Source: Takifugu bimaculatus (Eukaryota; Chordata; Actinopteri; Tetraodontiformes; Tetraodontidae). From it: a stretch of DNA of 64,000 nucleotides. The notes beneath the pieces are model-generated. The model was not told the DNA's origin, did no database searches, and saw only the letters and a program-made list of their open reading frames with translations. Location: NCBI GenBank assembly GCA_004026145.2, contig CP034977.1, positions 2,390,543 to 2,454,542 of the forward strand, in the 5' to 3' direction. Shown here in pieces: positions 27,371-37,508 of the stretch. Numbering within the stretch: position 1 is the first letter of the stretch; each line of letters opens with the position of its first letter. The translations under genes and the position numbers were made by a program.

Positions 27371-27782
27371 GAAGAGAAAAGAGAAACGGCAAGCCCCAAG
27401 AGACTGGGGGAACAGACTTGATGAATGATGGCATCGGCGCCATTTAATCTCATTTCTTTTTGCATTTCAGGGTAATTTTATTTGTTCTTAGAGCTTGCTT
27501 GGATGCTTTCTTCTGCAGCCAAGATGGAGCATTGTACGCCACAACTTTCTCTTTCCCCCACAGACTGAATTCAACTGAATTGAATTTTGGGCAGGAAAGC
27601 AGATCAGATCTTGTGATATTTTGTTTCAATTTGTCTTTGTTTTTTATGCTTTTCAAATATTTTAAGTATAATTGCATTTCATGTGTATGTGTTAAATGTA
27701 AATACAAAATATATATGAATGCTGAATCATCAGGTTTGGATTCCTTTTTGCTTTCAAAAAAAGTGATTGGAAAAAAATAAAC
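27371..27782 (+). other. Claudin 3'UTR with AATAAA
   Basis: Non-coding sequence from the stop to AATAAA at 27777-27782, AT-rich in its second half. Confidence 0.6.
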
Positions 27783-28514
27783 AATACAGATTAAGAAATT
27801 CTGAGCAGTTCTGATTTGTAGTATTGGAATGAATTATGAGACATACACCCCCCACCCTTCTTTCTACTCATTACTACTGATGAATGCAAAGAAATCAACA
27901 CATTCTTTGAAAACCTCCATGAGCAGATACATTTGGATTTATAAAATAATAATAATAACACCATAACTCTGAGTTACACTGAATAAACAGTAATGCAGCC
28001 TTGTTCATCACCACAAGGTGGCTTCACATTCTAGATAAGAGGTTATTTCATGAGACTTGGAGAAAAATAACTGAATGTAGGAGGGAGTGCCGACCCACCC
28101 ACAACATTGCCAGTATTTTCACTTTTAAATAGTAAATAAAATGAAACAATTCCTATGAAATGTGAATCCTGCTTTTGCTAAATATTAATGCTTGACAGTC
28201 TTTGTCCAGTTGACTTTTAAACTGCTGTGAAACCTGAAACAAAACACATATTGCTAAATTCTTAACCGATATAAATCCTTCTTAGTTGGAAGCTGGTTAC
28301 ACACATCCTGGAAATAATGAGGAAGATGTTCCTGAAGAAAATAATGATGTTTAAGCATTTGTACTGTCTGACCTTCAAGCTTTGGATTTTGGCACGTCAG
28401 CACAACAGAAGGTCACCGGGTCTCTGTTTGTATGTAAACTCCTCTCAGCCAGTGAGAAGTGAGGACACCTTCACAGACCCTCATGTGAGTGTCCTTTATT
28501 CTCACACAGCCTCA
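27783..28514. other. Intergenic spacer between claudins
   Basis: No gene or clear repeat seen; AT-rich. It ends in the promoter of the claudin at 28586. Confidence 0.4.
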
Positions 28515-28521
28515 TATAAAA
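28515..28521 (+). promoter_or_regulatory. TATA box of the claudin at 28586
   Basis: TATAAAA lies 71 bp before the start codon, leaving a very short 5'UTR of about 40 nt. Confidence 0.65.
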
Positions 28522-28585
28522 ACAAGCTGCGGACACTCTGCTCATTTCACGTGGATTTGAATGTGCTGGGGGCAAAGCCAGGAAA

Positions 28586-29224
28586 ATGGTCTCTCAGGGG
28601 ATTCAGATCATTGGCATCTCGATGGCTGTGATCGGCTGGTTTATGGTCATCATAGTTTGTGCGCTGCCCATGTGGAAGGTGACCGCTTTTGTGGGAGCCA
28701 ACATCATTACAGCTCAGACGGTGTGGCAAGGCATGTGGATGAACTGCGTGGTGCAGAGTACGGGCCAGATGCAATGTAAGGTCTATGATTCCATGCTGGC
28801 TCTCCCCGGGGACCTGCAGGCCGCTCGTGCCATGATCGTCATCTCCATCCTGACGGGAATTTTCGGGGTGGTCCTGTCCATCGCCGGTGGGAAGTGCACT
28901 AACTGCATCGAGGACGAGCGGGCTAAAGCAAAGGCTTGCATCCTGTCTGGAGTTTTTTTCATCATCTCGGGTTCGCTCTGCCTCATTCCCGTCTCCTGGT
29001 CTGCCAACAGCATCGTCAACAACTTCTACAACCCCCTGCTTATGGAAGCCCAGAGGTTTGAGCTGGGAGCGGCGCTGTATATCGGCTGGGCGGCGGCTGC
29101 ACTGTTACTGATGGGAGGAGGGCTGCTCTGTTGGAACTGCCCGCCCAAACATCATCAACACCCCCACTATGTACCCAAATTTACTCCTGTGAAGTCAGTG
29201 TCTACATCAAGAGAGTATGTTTAA
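28586..29224 (+). CDS. Claudin (claudin-4-like), single exon, 212 aa
   Basis: Starts M-V-S-Q-G-I-Q. First loop: Trp30, GMW 49-51 within WQGMW (Gln replaces the usual Glu), Cys54, Cys64. KCTNC follows TM2, FYNPL is in the second loop, and CWNCPP follows TM4. The tail is His-rich just after the membrane (KHHQHPHY) and ends REYV, a conservative PDZ ligand. AATAAA at 29722-29727 ends a 3'UTR of about 500 nt. Intact and on the same strand as its neighbours. Confidence 0.96.
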   Translation: MVSQGIQIIGISMAVIGWFMVIIVCALPMWKVTAFVGANIITAQTVWQGMWMNCVVQSTGQMQCKVYDSMLALPGDLQAARAMIVISILTGIFGVVLSIAGGKCTNCIEDERAKAKACILSGVFFIISGSLCLIPVSWSANSIVNNFYNPLLMEAQRFELGAALYIGWAAAALLLMGGGLLCWNCPPKHHQHPHYVPKFTPVKSVSTSREYV

Positions 29225-29727
29225 GAGGATTAGCACTTCCTGAATGGACATGAGAGATTGATAAAAAAAGAAAAAGTAGGAAAGTAAATTCTAAAACTGA
29301 TATGTTGCAAAAAGATGATTCCACATTTTGACTGTCGGTGCAGAAATGACTTTCCTCTCTTCCTCCATCGAGTTTCACACACAGCGGGTTTAAGCCATTT
29401 GACTGTTGAGAGTCACATGTGTGGGCATGAAGTTTTTGTGCCACACTTTGATGGCTCAATAACAAAATTCCCTGCATTGTATTAAAATATTCACGTCCTA
29501 AATTAGTGTTGCAATTTCAATTCACATGTAAATATCTGTCCAGAATGTTTTTATGTAGTAATGCTGGTTGTCAAGGGAGCAACAGAAGTAGTTATTTTTG
29601 TGTGTTGTTACATGATTTCCCATTCTCCTCCTCATCTCTCCTTTTGTATTTATACTTTATTCCCATTTAATAACTTGTACAATTTCAAGATTTATTCTTC
29701 TCACAATGTTTTGTTCCTTAAAATAAA
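29225..29727 (+). other. Claudin 3'UTR with AATAAA
   Basis: Non-coding sequence from the stop to AATAAA at 29722-29727. Confidence 0.55.
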
Positions 29728-30422
29728 GACAAGTGTAATAATAATGTAGATTCACTGGAGGAAAGTCATCTGAATTTGATTCAATGTCATTTAATATATT
29801 ATATGTATAAAACAAAACAGTTTTGAGGCTCATAAATAAAAGAGGGAACTAAAAGGTTTAAACTGTCTAAACTACAATAAACTCAAGACTCTGTGGTTGT
29901 TGGAGCCAACATTACACAATAGATTAATGGCACAACATTTAGTCTGCATCATCACTTCAAAATATTATCGTCAGGTAGGAAAAAAAGCCAATTATTCATT
30001 CTGTGTCAGACTTCTGTTGACAGACAGTGTCACAGCAACCAACAAGGAAGTTTCCTTAAATAAAAAATATCTTTCTTTGTAAAATCTCTTTCTTTGTTAA
30101 ATGGTAGTAGAATACTTTAAAAACATACAAGAGAGGTGTAATTTGATCATTTCCCAGCTTCAACTTCAGCAAAAAAAAACAACATCTGCATAGAAAACTG
30201 TGTGTCAGAGAACAAGAGCAAGTACAAGCCATTATTTAAAGTAGGAGCCACTCCTCTGACTTGGGGACAAAAATCTTGTTTGGCCAGAAGAACTCACCAG
30301 ACAACAGGACAGCCCTCCTCCTGTACTCGGAGAGAGCATCAGAGAGAGCCGTCTCACTCCGACAGAGCTGGACTGAATCTAGAAACTCCTCTGTCTCTTG
30401 CCGGGAAAGAAGCCTCTTCACC
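29728..30422. other. Spacer and promoter of the claudin at 30423
   Basis: No gene in the first 450 bp, which is AT-rich. A TATA-like TTATTTAAAG lies at about 30232-30241, about 180 bp before the start codon, with a likely 5'UTR of 150-160 nt after it. The frame is open upstream of the ATG (from 30261), but without claudin homology. Confidence 0.4.
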
Positions 30423-31163
30423 ATGGGGAGGATTGCCAAGGAAGTGGCAGGGCAGATCTTAAGCTTCATAGGCTTCATCGGGGTCGCGGTGACCTGTGGA
30501 ATCCCCATGTGGAGGGTCACCTCTTACATCGGCGCCAACATCGTAACAGGTCAGATTATCTGGGATGGCCTGTGGATGAACTGTGTAATGCAGAGCACCG
30601 GACAGATGCAGTGCAAGCTCAACGAGTCTGTCATGAGACTTTCTCCGGACCTGCAAGCCGCCAGAGCCCTAGTCATCATCTCGCTCATCTTCGGCTTCAT
30701 CGGCTTCGTCATCAGCTTCATCGGAGCAAAGTGCACTGGTTGCCTCAAGAATGAATCATCCAGGGCGAAGGTGGTGATCATCAGTGGCTGTCTCATCATT
30801 GTCTCTGCCGTCCTGATCCTTATCCCCGTCTGCTGGTCCGCAGCCGTCAGCATCACAGATTTCCAGAACCCTTTAACCATTGAAACACAGCGGAGGGAAA
30901 TTGGAGCTTCTATTTACATCGGCTGGGCCTCGGCTGCGTTTCTTCTGATCGGAGGTATTGTCCTTACCACGTCGTGTCCGCCTCAAAAGCAAATGTATGG
31001 ATACCCAGGCTACCCACCTGCACCAGTTTATCCCTATGCTGGCCCCCAGTACGCTCCTGTATATGTTCCCCCATCCAACAGATCATACACAGGCACTGCA
31101 AGCTACGTACCCAATAAACCTTATGCAGCACCTTCTGCGTACGCTCCTGCACAATACCCCTGA
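30423..31163 (+). CDS. Claudin with Tyr/Pro-rich tail and no PDZ motif, 246 aa
   Basis: Begins M-G-R-I-A-K-E in a good ACC-ATG-G context, unlike the M-[AV]-S start of its neighbours. First loop: Trp30, GLW 49-51 in WDGLW, Cys54, Cys64; CTGC follows TM2. In the second loop FQNPL replaces FYNPL, and TM4 runs from about 163 to 183, ending TTSCPP. The tail (186-246) is about 60 residues, longer than the 25-35 of the others, and rich in Tyr, Pro and Ala (e.g. YGYPGYPPAP). It ends QYP, so the canonical YV PDZ ligand is absent and direct ZO-1 PDZ1 binding is not expected. Probably a distinct teleost claudin subtype. AATAAA at 31509-31514. Intact. Confidence 0.95.
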   Translation: MGRIAKEVAGQILSFIGFIGVAVTCGIPMWRVTSYIGANIVTGQIIWDGLWMNCVMQSTGQMQCKLNESVMRLSPDLQAARALVIISLIFGFIGFVISFIGAKCTGCLKNESSRAKVVIISGCLIIVSAVLILIPVCWSAAVSITDFQNPLTIETQRREIGASIYIGWASAAFLLIGGIVLTTSCPPQKQMYGYPGYPPAPVYPYAGPQYAPVYVPPSNRSYTGTASYVPNKPYAAPSAYAPAQYP

Positions 31164-31514
31164 AGACCGAGAGGACAGAGACCAGAACAGACTGAGGTTT
31201 CTGCAAACTTTAGGGACACAAAAGACTTGACCAAAAGCCCTGGTTTCGAGGGACTGGTATCCCTAATTACTATGACACTTTGATTATTACTAATTTTGCT
31301 TTTAAAGAATCTTTTGGACCGTGTCTGAGAGAAGACAGTCTTGAACGAATGTGTGTACATGACGACAGGAAGCTGCATTTTTGAACGAGGCAACGTCAGT
31401 CTATTAATTTACACATTTTATGAGTGTAATTTTGTAAAAAAAAAAAATTCTTGCGATGTGATTTTTGTTGATGCTCCTTGTATTTTGCCATGTATTTCTA
31501 AGCATTTGAATAAA
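31164..31514 (+). other. Claudin 3'UTR with AATAAA
   Basis: Non-coding, containing a 12-13 base A run near 31437-31447, ending at AATAAA (31509-31514). Confidence 0.6.
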
Positions 31515-31806
31515 GTGTAACATGTTATCTCATCTGAGTGGGGTCATTTTGGTAACATTCTGGTTTGATTAATGACGTATTCAGGCCAGAGCCTTTCACG
31601 TATACCAGTTTCTTACTTTACCTCATGGAGATTCATGATAATCCCATAAAATATTGAACATGAAGAGGTGAAACTGGGTGTGTGTGTGTGTGTGTTTGTT
31701 TGTGTAAATGAACCAATCAACAGTGACAATGGGGGAACTTTTTGTAATGAGTTGATTAAACAGTTGGGTGACTGAGCTGCTTACGCAGGATTGATGAGAG
31801 ATTTGT

Positions 31807-31814
31807 TGACGTCA
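31807..31814. promoter_or_regulatory. Perfect CRE palindrome upstream of the claudin at 32219
   Basis: TGACGTCA followed by an ETS-like CATCCGG, about 410 bp before the next claudin start. A candidate cAMP-response element; function inferred only. Confidence 0.4.
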
Positions 31815-32218
31815 CATCCGGTGATACTGCCAAGTTTGTTGGTGTTTTTGACCTGAAACCAGTGGATCTGATCTTCCAGTCCTTTGACCAATAGTTAACC
31901 CCTAGCCTTGTGCTGCCCCAGCGAGCGGAGGCTCATCTAAATTGGCCTCATTTACATAGTCGTTTACGATGGATGTAAATCTCGTCGAAACTACTTCCAC
32001 ATACAAACAATGCCAGGAATCTTGTTGGGTATGTAACTCGTACTGGTTTCTGGTTCAGAGGGAAGGCCTCTTAACTCCACCTTCCACAATGTCATCTTTA
32101 TAACCACTGGCGAACTGCCACGCTCCTCATTCAACTACAGACGTCGTGGTGAACTGACCTGCTCCAGAAGAGTCTTTTGCCTTTCTTCATTTCCGAGTCA
32201 ATCAAACAAGACCTCGTC

Positions 32219-32852
32219 ATGGTGTCGCTGGGAAGACAAATGCTGGGCTTCACCCTGGCGGTCATCGGTTTTCTTGGGCAGCATCATTGTGTGTGCTCTG
32301 CCTATGTGGAAGGTCACGGCGTTCATTGGTGCCAACATTGTGACAGCACAGGTGATCTGGGAAGGCCTATGGATGAACTGTGTGACGCAGAGCACCGGGC
32401 AGATGCAGTGCAAGATCTACGACTCTCTCCTGGCCCTGCCACAGGACCTTCAGGCCGCCAGAGCTCTCGTGGTCGTCGCCATCATTATCGGAGCCGCCGG
32501 AATCATCCTGGGCATTGCAGGAGGCAAGTGCACCAACTTTGTGGAGGACCCAACCGCCAAAGCCAAGGTGGCCATCGCAGCTGGGGTCGTCTTCATTTGT
32601 GCCGGAGTCATGGTCCTAATTCCCGTCTGCTGGTCCGCAAACACCATCATCAGGGATTTCTACAACCCCATCTTGACCAACGCTCAAAGGAGAGAGTTGG
32701 GGGCTGCGCTCTACATTGGCTGGGGCACCGCTGCACTTCTCATCTTGGGTGGTGCCTTGCTGTGCAGTTCCTGTCCACCCAAAGAAAGCCCGGAGTATCC
32801 AGTCAAGTATGCAGGTGCCAGGTCCACAGCCACCAGCCGAGCCTACGTCTGA
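32219..32852 (+). CDS. Claudin (claudin-4-like), single exon, frame broken by one extra base in TM1
   Basis: Starts M-V-S-L-G-R-Q at 32219. The frame shifts by +1 at a GGG run (32276-32278), codon 20, inside TM1; from there the claudin reads on in the other frame (SIIVCALPMW) to the stop at 32852. Removing one base gives 210 aa with all motifs: WEGLW, the two first-loop cysteines (here CVTQSTGQMQC), FYNPI in the second loop, CSSCPP after TM4 and RAYV at the end. Phe replaces the second cysteine of KCTNC after TM2. As read, translation from this ATG would give a non-claudin peptide. A TATA-like TTTATAAC lies at 32096-32103. AATAAA at 33196-33201. Probable sequence error; otherwise a null copy. 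Confidence 0.88.
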
Positions 32853-33201
32853 GAGGCCCCAGTTTTCCAGGTTCTGTGAGAATCTTTTGTCCACATGACT
32901 TACTGATGGCACTGCAAGCTGATTTCAGTTCAGAGAGATGCAGATCTTTTTGTTTAGAAGAGCAAATATAAGAGATGAAGAACAGAAGGTCCTGTTTTGT
33001 GGAATGTCTGTGCTGGCAACAGCCTAAATACTGGACATATAAAAGCTGTATCACACCTTATTTTTCTGTTTTTTTCTCCACCGTCTCATATGGAGGAAAA
33101 TATGTATAGAGCACTGTGTGATGTCATTCTGTAAAGTGTTTTTTCCTTTCTTGTGTTGAAAATAATTTTGTTTTATTCTCTATTTGCTGATTTTTAATAA
33201 A
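32853..33201 (+). other. Claudin 3'UTR with AATAAA
   Basis: Non-coding sequence to AATAAA at 33196-33201, with GTAG following shortly after. Confidence 0.55.
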
Positions 33202-34644
33202 ACATTGTAGCAAATGACTTTATCTGGCCAGTGTGTTTCTTCTCACCATTCAATTTACTTTAATGATTTTCTTCTGAAATGATCTTAAAATAAGTTCTGA
33301 CACAGGAACAACAGAACAATGTTGATCTCAAACTACAGTGTTTGAACAGTCAGTGTTTATGATTCAGGAATCATGCTGGTATCAACCAAAAAAGGAAACT
33401 TCCGTGTTTGTGACTAAATAAAGGAATGAGGATTGCAGGAAATCTACAGGTAAATTAGATTCTCACAGACCACCAGTGATAGTTGATGAAACAGAGCGTT
33501 TGACCACGTAAGCAGGAACTATTCAAAACCGCGTAAGCAGGAACTATTCAAAACCGCGTAAGCAGGAACTATTCAAAACATCCTGCAGGTTTCTGAGGAT
33601 GAAATTGGCCAAACTTGTTTCAAAGCGTTTGCGTCACTCAACCGTCATACAGGAAGTGAACCGGGAAATCTCTCCAAGACTAAATATTCAGATTCCAATT
33701 CCCACACAGAATTCCCAGTTAATATTTTCTGGTGTGATTGGTTCACTCCATAAAATAATGTAGGTTTTATTTTTTTAAACTTGGATGGCTTTTAAAAGCG
33801 TGACACAATTATTTCACGCAGTTTTTGTACACTGGCGCGTTTAAAAACCGTCACTGGAGGAATGAAAATTGAAAAACCCAAACTTTACAGGAAAGAATAC
33901 ACATTTTCTGTAGCAGTACAACCTCTAGGAAGATCTATTTTCTCGTGTGAGGACGTCACACCCGAGAAGGATACAGTGTGCTTCACTTGTGTGAACACAC
34001 CCTATGCTGTTTTTGACATGGTTTCACACCATTCAGAGGAGAATGTGCCTATACTGGTTTGGAGATTATTGATGAGCCATATCTGGAAATACAAAGGCTC
34101 TACAGTTTAGTTCAGGGATATTCTCATATGAGGAACCTAAGACATCACACAGGTGATACCAAAAATGGGACACCACAGGGGGCAGACTTTTTATTTGTGT
34201 TCTCATAAAGTGTTCCTTAAGTCAAATAGATTTTTGATAGCTTGCAGGATTTTGAATTCATGACTTCCCTTTCCTGCTGGTTTTAAAATGCGTTTGTTTT
34301 ATAAAAGCGTTCTGTTGCAAGCAGCAAAGATTTTCTTAAGTATGTCCATTTTAAAGCCAAATGACTGCTTTGAGTTGGCGTCAAGAACTGGGCATTTAAT
34401 TCCATTTGTGGGGGAGGCCTTTCACCTCTATATACTAAAAACCTTGCATGATCTTGCATTTAATCTACTTTTTTCTAGGTTACACTCGAGCCATGTTGTC
34501 TATTGCATGAAGAATGCTGCTAAACTCGTCTTCATCAGTGCCTCCAACACTACACCTCCCTTTGTTTTATTGTGCTTCAGATGATGTGTTTATCACCTGG
34601 ACAGCTGTTAATATTCACTCAGAGGCGCTCTAAAGGGCAAGACG
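33202..34644. other. Intergenic spacer with 25-bp direct repeats
   Basis: No supported gene. Contains the three-copy direct repeat at 33506-33580 and, near 34580, an acceptor-like pyrimidine-CAG just before the claudin 5' region. The latter could mean an untranslated upstream exon. Confidence 0.4.
33506..33580. repeat. Three tandem copies of a 25-bp unit
   Basis: Copies at 33506-33530, 33531-33555 and 33556-33580 are identical except for the first base of copy 1 and the last base of copy 3. The unit contains CGTAAGCAGGAACTATTCAA. The near-perfect identity suggests recent duplication. There are no spacers between copies, so it is not an interspaced array. Confidence 0.95.
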
Positions 34645-35307
34645 ATGGCTTCCATGGGGATGCAGATGGCTGGATGTGTCCTGGCAATTCTTGGCTGGAT
34701 TGGGGTGCTCATTACCTGCGGAGCACCCATGTGGCGGGTCAGTGCCTTCATTGGCTCCAACATAGTGACATCTCAGATCATGTGGGAGGGCATCTGGATG
34801 AGCTGTATGGTCCAGAGTACAGGCCAGATGCAGTGCAAGGTGTATGACTCCATGCTGGCACTGAGCCCCGACCTGCAGGCGGCCCGGGCTCTGATGGTGG
34901 TGTCGATCATCACAGGCATCGTTGGACTCGTCTTGGCCTTCGCTGGTGGAAAGTGCACCAACCTCATCCCAGAGAAGAGGGTGAAGGCGAGGGTTTCCGT
35001 GGCGGCAGGCGTGATGCTGATCATCAGTGGATTGCTCTGTATTATTGCAGTTTCATGGACTGCAAGCATCATCATCCAGGATTTTTACAACCCTCAGCTG
35101 ATAGATGCTCAGAAGAGAGAGCTGGGTGCCTCTCTTTACATCGGCTGGGGGGCAGGGGCACTGCTGCTGTTGGGAGGTGGGCTGTTATGTGCTAGCTGCC
35201 CACCAAAAGAGGATGACGCTCTCTCTGTGAAGTACCTCCTAAACAAATCTGGGGGAAGTTACAAGGAGGAGATTCAATCACTTTCGCCGTCAAAGACTTA
35301 CATTTGA
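34645..35307 (+). CDS. Claudin (claudin-3/4 type), single exon, 220 aa
   Basis: Starts M-A-S-M-G-M-Q. First loop: Trp30, GIW 49-51, Cys54, Cys64 (SCMVQSTGQMQC). Leu replaces the second cysteine after TM2 (KCTNL), followed by a basic PEKRVKAR cytoplasmic loop. The second loop reads FYNPQ, and TM4 is unusually Gly/Leu-rich, ending CASCPP. The tail is longer than average and ends KTYI, a PDZ ligand variant with Ile in place of Val. AATAAA at 35398-35403, so the 3'UTR is only about 90 nt. Intact. Confidence 0.95.
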   Translation: MASMGMQMAGCVLAILGWIGVLITCGAPMWRVSAFIGSNIVTSQIMWEGIWMSCMVQSTGQMQCKVYDSMLALSPDLQAARALMVVSIITGIVGLVLAFAGGKCTNLIPEKRVKARVSVAAGVMLIISGLLCIIAVSWTASIIIQDFYNPQLIDAQKRELGASLYIGWGAGALLLLGGGLLCASCPPKEDDALSVKYLLNKSGGSYKEEIQSLSPSKTYI

Positions 35308-35403
35308 TGTTCCTCGAAGGGCTGCGTGTCACCCACCAATGACGGTTCAGGAATTTAAGTTTGGCCTGTTGCCAAGGAGTAGCTGCAAAGAGACATAAAT
35401 AAA

Positions 35404-36256
35404 GCAATAAATGAAGGAAATATAGATTTTGCTCAGATAATCACATTCATAATGTATGAAGGTCTTCTGTTTTTCTTGTAATCACATAAATGTCTTGTTT
35501 TTGGGTAGATTTTTAATTTTAATGCAAAAGTGTTCACTTTTATAGGCAACTTTTTTTTTTACCTTTTCCCAATAAACAACTTGCGATTTGGGTTTTTAAT
35601 CTCTCTCTCTCTCTTTCTCCCTCTCTCTGCCTGTTTATATGGAGGAAATGCACCTGTATTTGTTCTCCTACTGAACCTGTTGATCCAGTTCTGCTTCCAC
35701 CCTGAGATCACTATGCCGCGAACAAACACAGTGACTCATGGAGACCCAGAAAATGGTGTATTCTTTTATAAAAAGGGACTTTAGCTGTGCTACAATGCTA
35801 AAGACTTCCTCCAAAAATCATCAAGACAGAAAATAGAGACAGAAAATAATGTATATAGTCTATGTCTATGGTATATCTACTAAAACCCCAATTTTTTTCT
35901 TATAAACTGGGATTAAAATATTGAAGACCCTGAAAGTATGTGTTCTGGCTTTGTGAGTGGCTCCTCTTCTGTTTGTGAATATTCTAAGTAGTCTCGGCGT
36001 AACCCTAACCCAAGGTGTGAACGCGGAGCATTGGCAACCCCCCCCCCGCCATTTCCATCAAAATCAAACCTGTACTGCAACCTAGTGGCCTGTTGCCTTC
36101 ATGACTACAACTGTTTTATGATGGGAGAAGTAGGTCAGTTTGCACAATAACAAAAAACAGTTAAGAATAATGGATATTTAAACGCGTGTAATTTGATTAA
36201 TCAATGATTAAACGCAATGATTAAACTGTTGTCCATCCCTCTGTGTTTAGGCTCCC
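35404..36256. other. Spacer upstream of the claudin at 36257
   Basis: No gene. Holds a CT-rich tract (about 35600-35628) and a C run near 36037-36047. A TTTAG immediately before the claudin 5' end (36246-36250) looks like a splice acceptor, so an untranslated exon may lie here. Confidence 0.4.
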
Positions 36257-36892
36257 ATGGCTCTGCAGGAGCTGGGCATCAGCCTGTCCATGGTGGGGGT
36301 TGCTGGTACCATCCTCATCTGCGCTCTGCCCATGTGGAAGGTGACGGCATTCATCGGCACTCATCTGGTGGTCATGCAGGTGTTCTGGGAAGGTCTGTGG
36401 ATGACCTGCGTCAGTGAGTACACAGGTCAGATGCAGTGTAAGCTTTATGATGCCCTGTTGGACCTCTCGCCTGAACTCCAGGCGGCCCGTGGTCTCATCT
36501 GTATCAGCCTGGTGTTGGGATGTTTAGGATTCCTCATCTTTCTCCTGGGAGCACGCTGCACAAACTGCCTGAGTCACCCGGGGGTCAAAGCCCGGGTGGT
36601 GCAGAGCTCTGGGGCCATCTACTGCCTGGGAGCCCTCACAACCATAGTCGCTGTGTCTTGGACAGCAAACTCCATCATCAGGGACTTCAACAACCCACGC
36701 ATCCCCGAGGTGCTGAAGAGAGAGCTGGGAGCAGCCATATACATCGGCTTTGTGACATCCGGGTTGTTGTTCTGTGGGGGAGCCATTCTGTGCACAAGCT
36801 GCCCACCGCAGACGGCCAGATTCCCCTCCAATAGGTACACGCTGGCCACGACACCCACACGCAGCAGCTACGCCATCAAGAACTACGTGTGA
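36257..36892 (+). CDS. Divergent claudin, single exon, 211 aa
   Basis: Starts M-A-L-Q-E-L-G. The N-terminus is three residues shorter than the other claudins, so the signature falls at Trp27, GLW 46-48, Cys51 and Cys61. The inter-cysteine stretch is CVSEYTGQMQC, where its neighbours have CVVQSTGQMQC; the acidic Glu is a possible change in ion selectivity. The first loop also carries GTHLVVMQVF instead of GxNIVTAQxx. TNC follows TM2, then a His/Pro cytoplasmic loop (LSHPGVKAR). The second loop reads FNNPR, TM4 lacks the usual Gly-Trp-Ala run (IGFVTSG), and the tail ends KNYV (PDZ ligand). AATAAA at 37053-37058. Intact. Confidence 0.95.
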   Translation: MALQELGISLSMVGVAGTILICALPMWKVTAFIGTHLVVMQVFWEGLWMTCVSEYTGQMQCKLYDALLDLSPELQAARGLICISLVLGCLGFLIFLLGARCTNCLSHPGVKARVVQSSGAIYCLGALTTIVAVSWTANSIIRDFNNPRIPEVLKRELGAAIYIGFVTSGLLFCGGAILCTSCPPQTARFPSNRYTLATTPTRSSYAIKNYV

Positions 36893-37058
36893 GGTGACAG
36901 ATGATTCCTTCACAGAGAAGGCTTTTAGTCTGGAAATCAGCTCAGTGTCGACCAGCGTCCTTTAATGTCAGCCAATCGACAGTTGTCACTGTTAATGATG
37001 CCATAAAATGTCCCTGTCCAGCATACTAAAGTTTAGATGTTTGTCAAGGCATAATAAA
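36893..37058 (+). other. Claudin 3'UTR with AATAAA
   Basis: Short non-coding tail to AATAAA at 37053-37058. Confidence 0.55.
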
Positions 37059-37508
37059 CAGCCCCTGTGTGTTCAAGCATATCGTTATTTCTAATTTATT
37101 TTGGGTCAGCAAATGCATTAATACACTAAGAGCCCGAAAAATATTGTATTGAAATGATGATGAAATGGTTAAAATGATGCTCTTAAATTCACTAGACAAC
37201 TAAAATATGATCCAGCTGTCATTGTTTGCAAACTATTGAACAATAATAGTAATGATCATAGAGCACTTTGGAAAATTTGTTCTCTTTAGTAAAAGAAACC
37301 AGGATGCAAATGAAGGGATTTCCTTTCTCCACTCTGCTGCCTTCTTCTCCCCATGAATACCAAAGAACTGGTTTCCCCTGTCTGAACAGAAACATAATAA
37401 CAACACACACACACACTCATCTTTTCATGCACGCACATGTTAAAAAGACGCCCAGGCCGGCCCACAGCGGGGCCTGCAGTGCAGCAGATGAACAGGCCGT
37501 CCGGTGAC
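37059..37508. other. Spacer upstream of the divergent claudin-like gene
   Basis: AT-rich, with a short CA tract at about 37401-37414. No gene seen. The reading frame of the next gene is open from an ATG at 37437, 24 codons before the claudin-like start. Confidence 0.4.

Noticed and set aside
33506..33580. Repeat array considered as CRISPR-like
   Set aside because: Copies are directly adjacent with no unique spacers, and the DNA is vertebrate.
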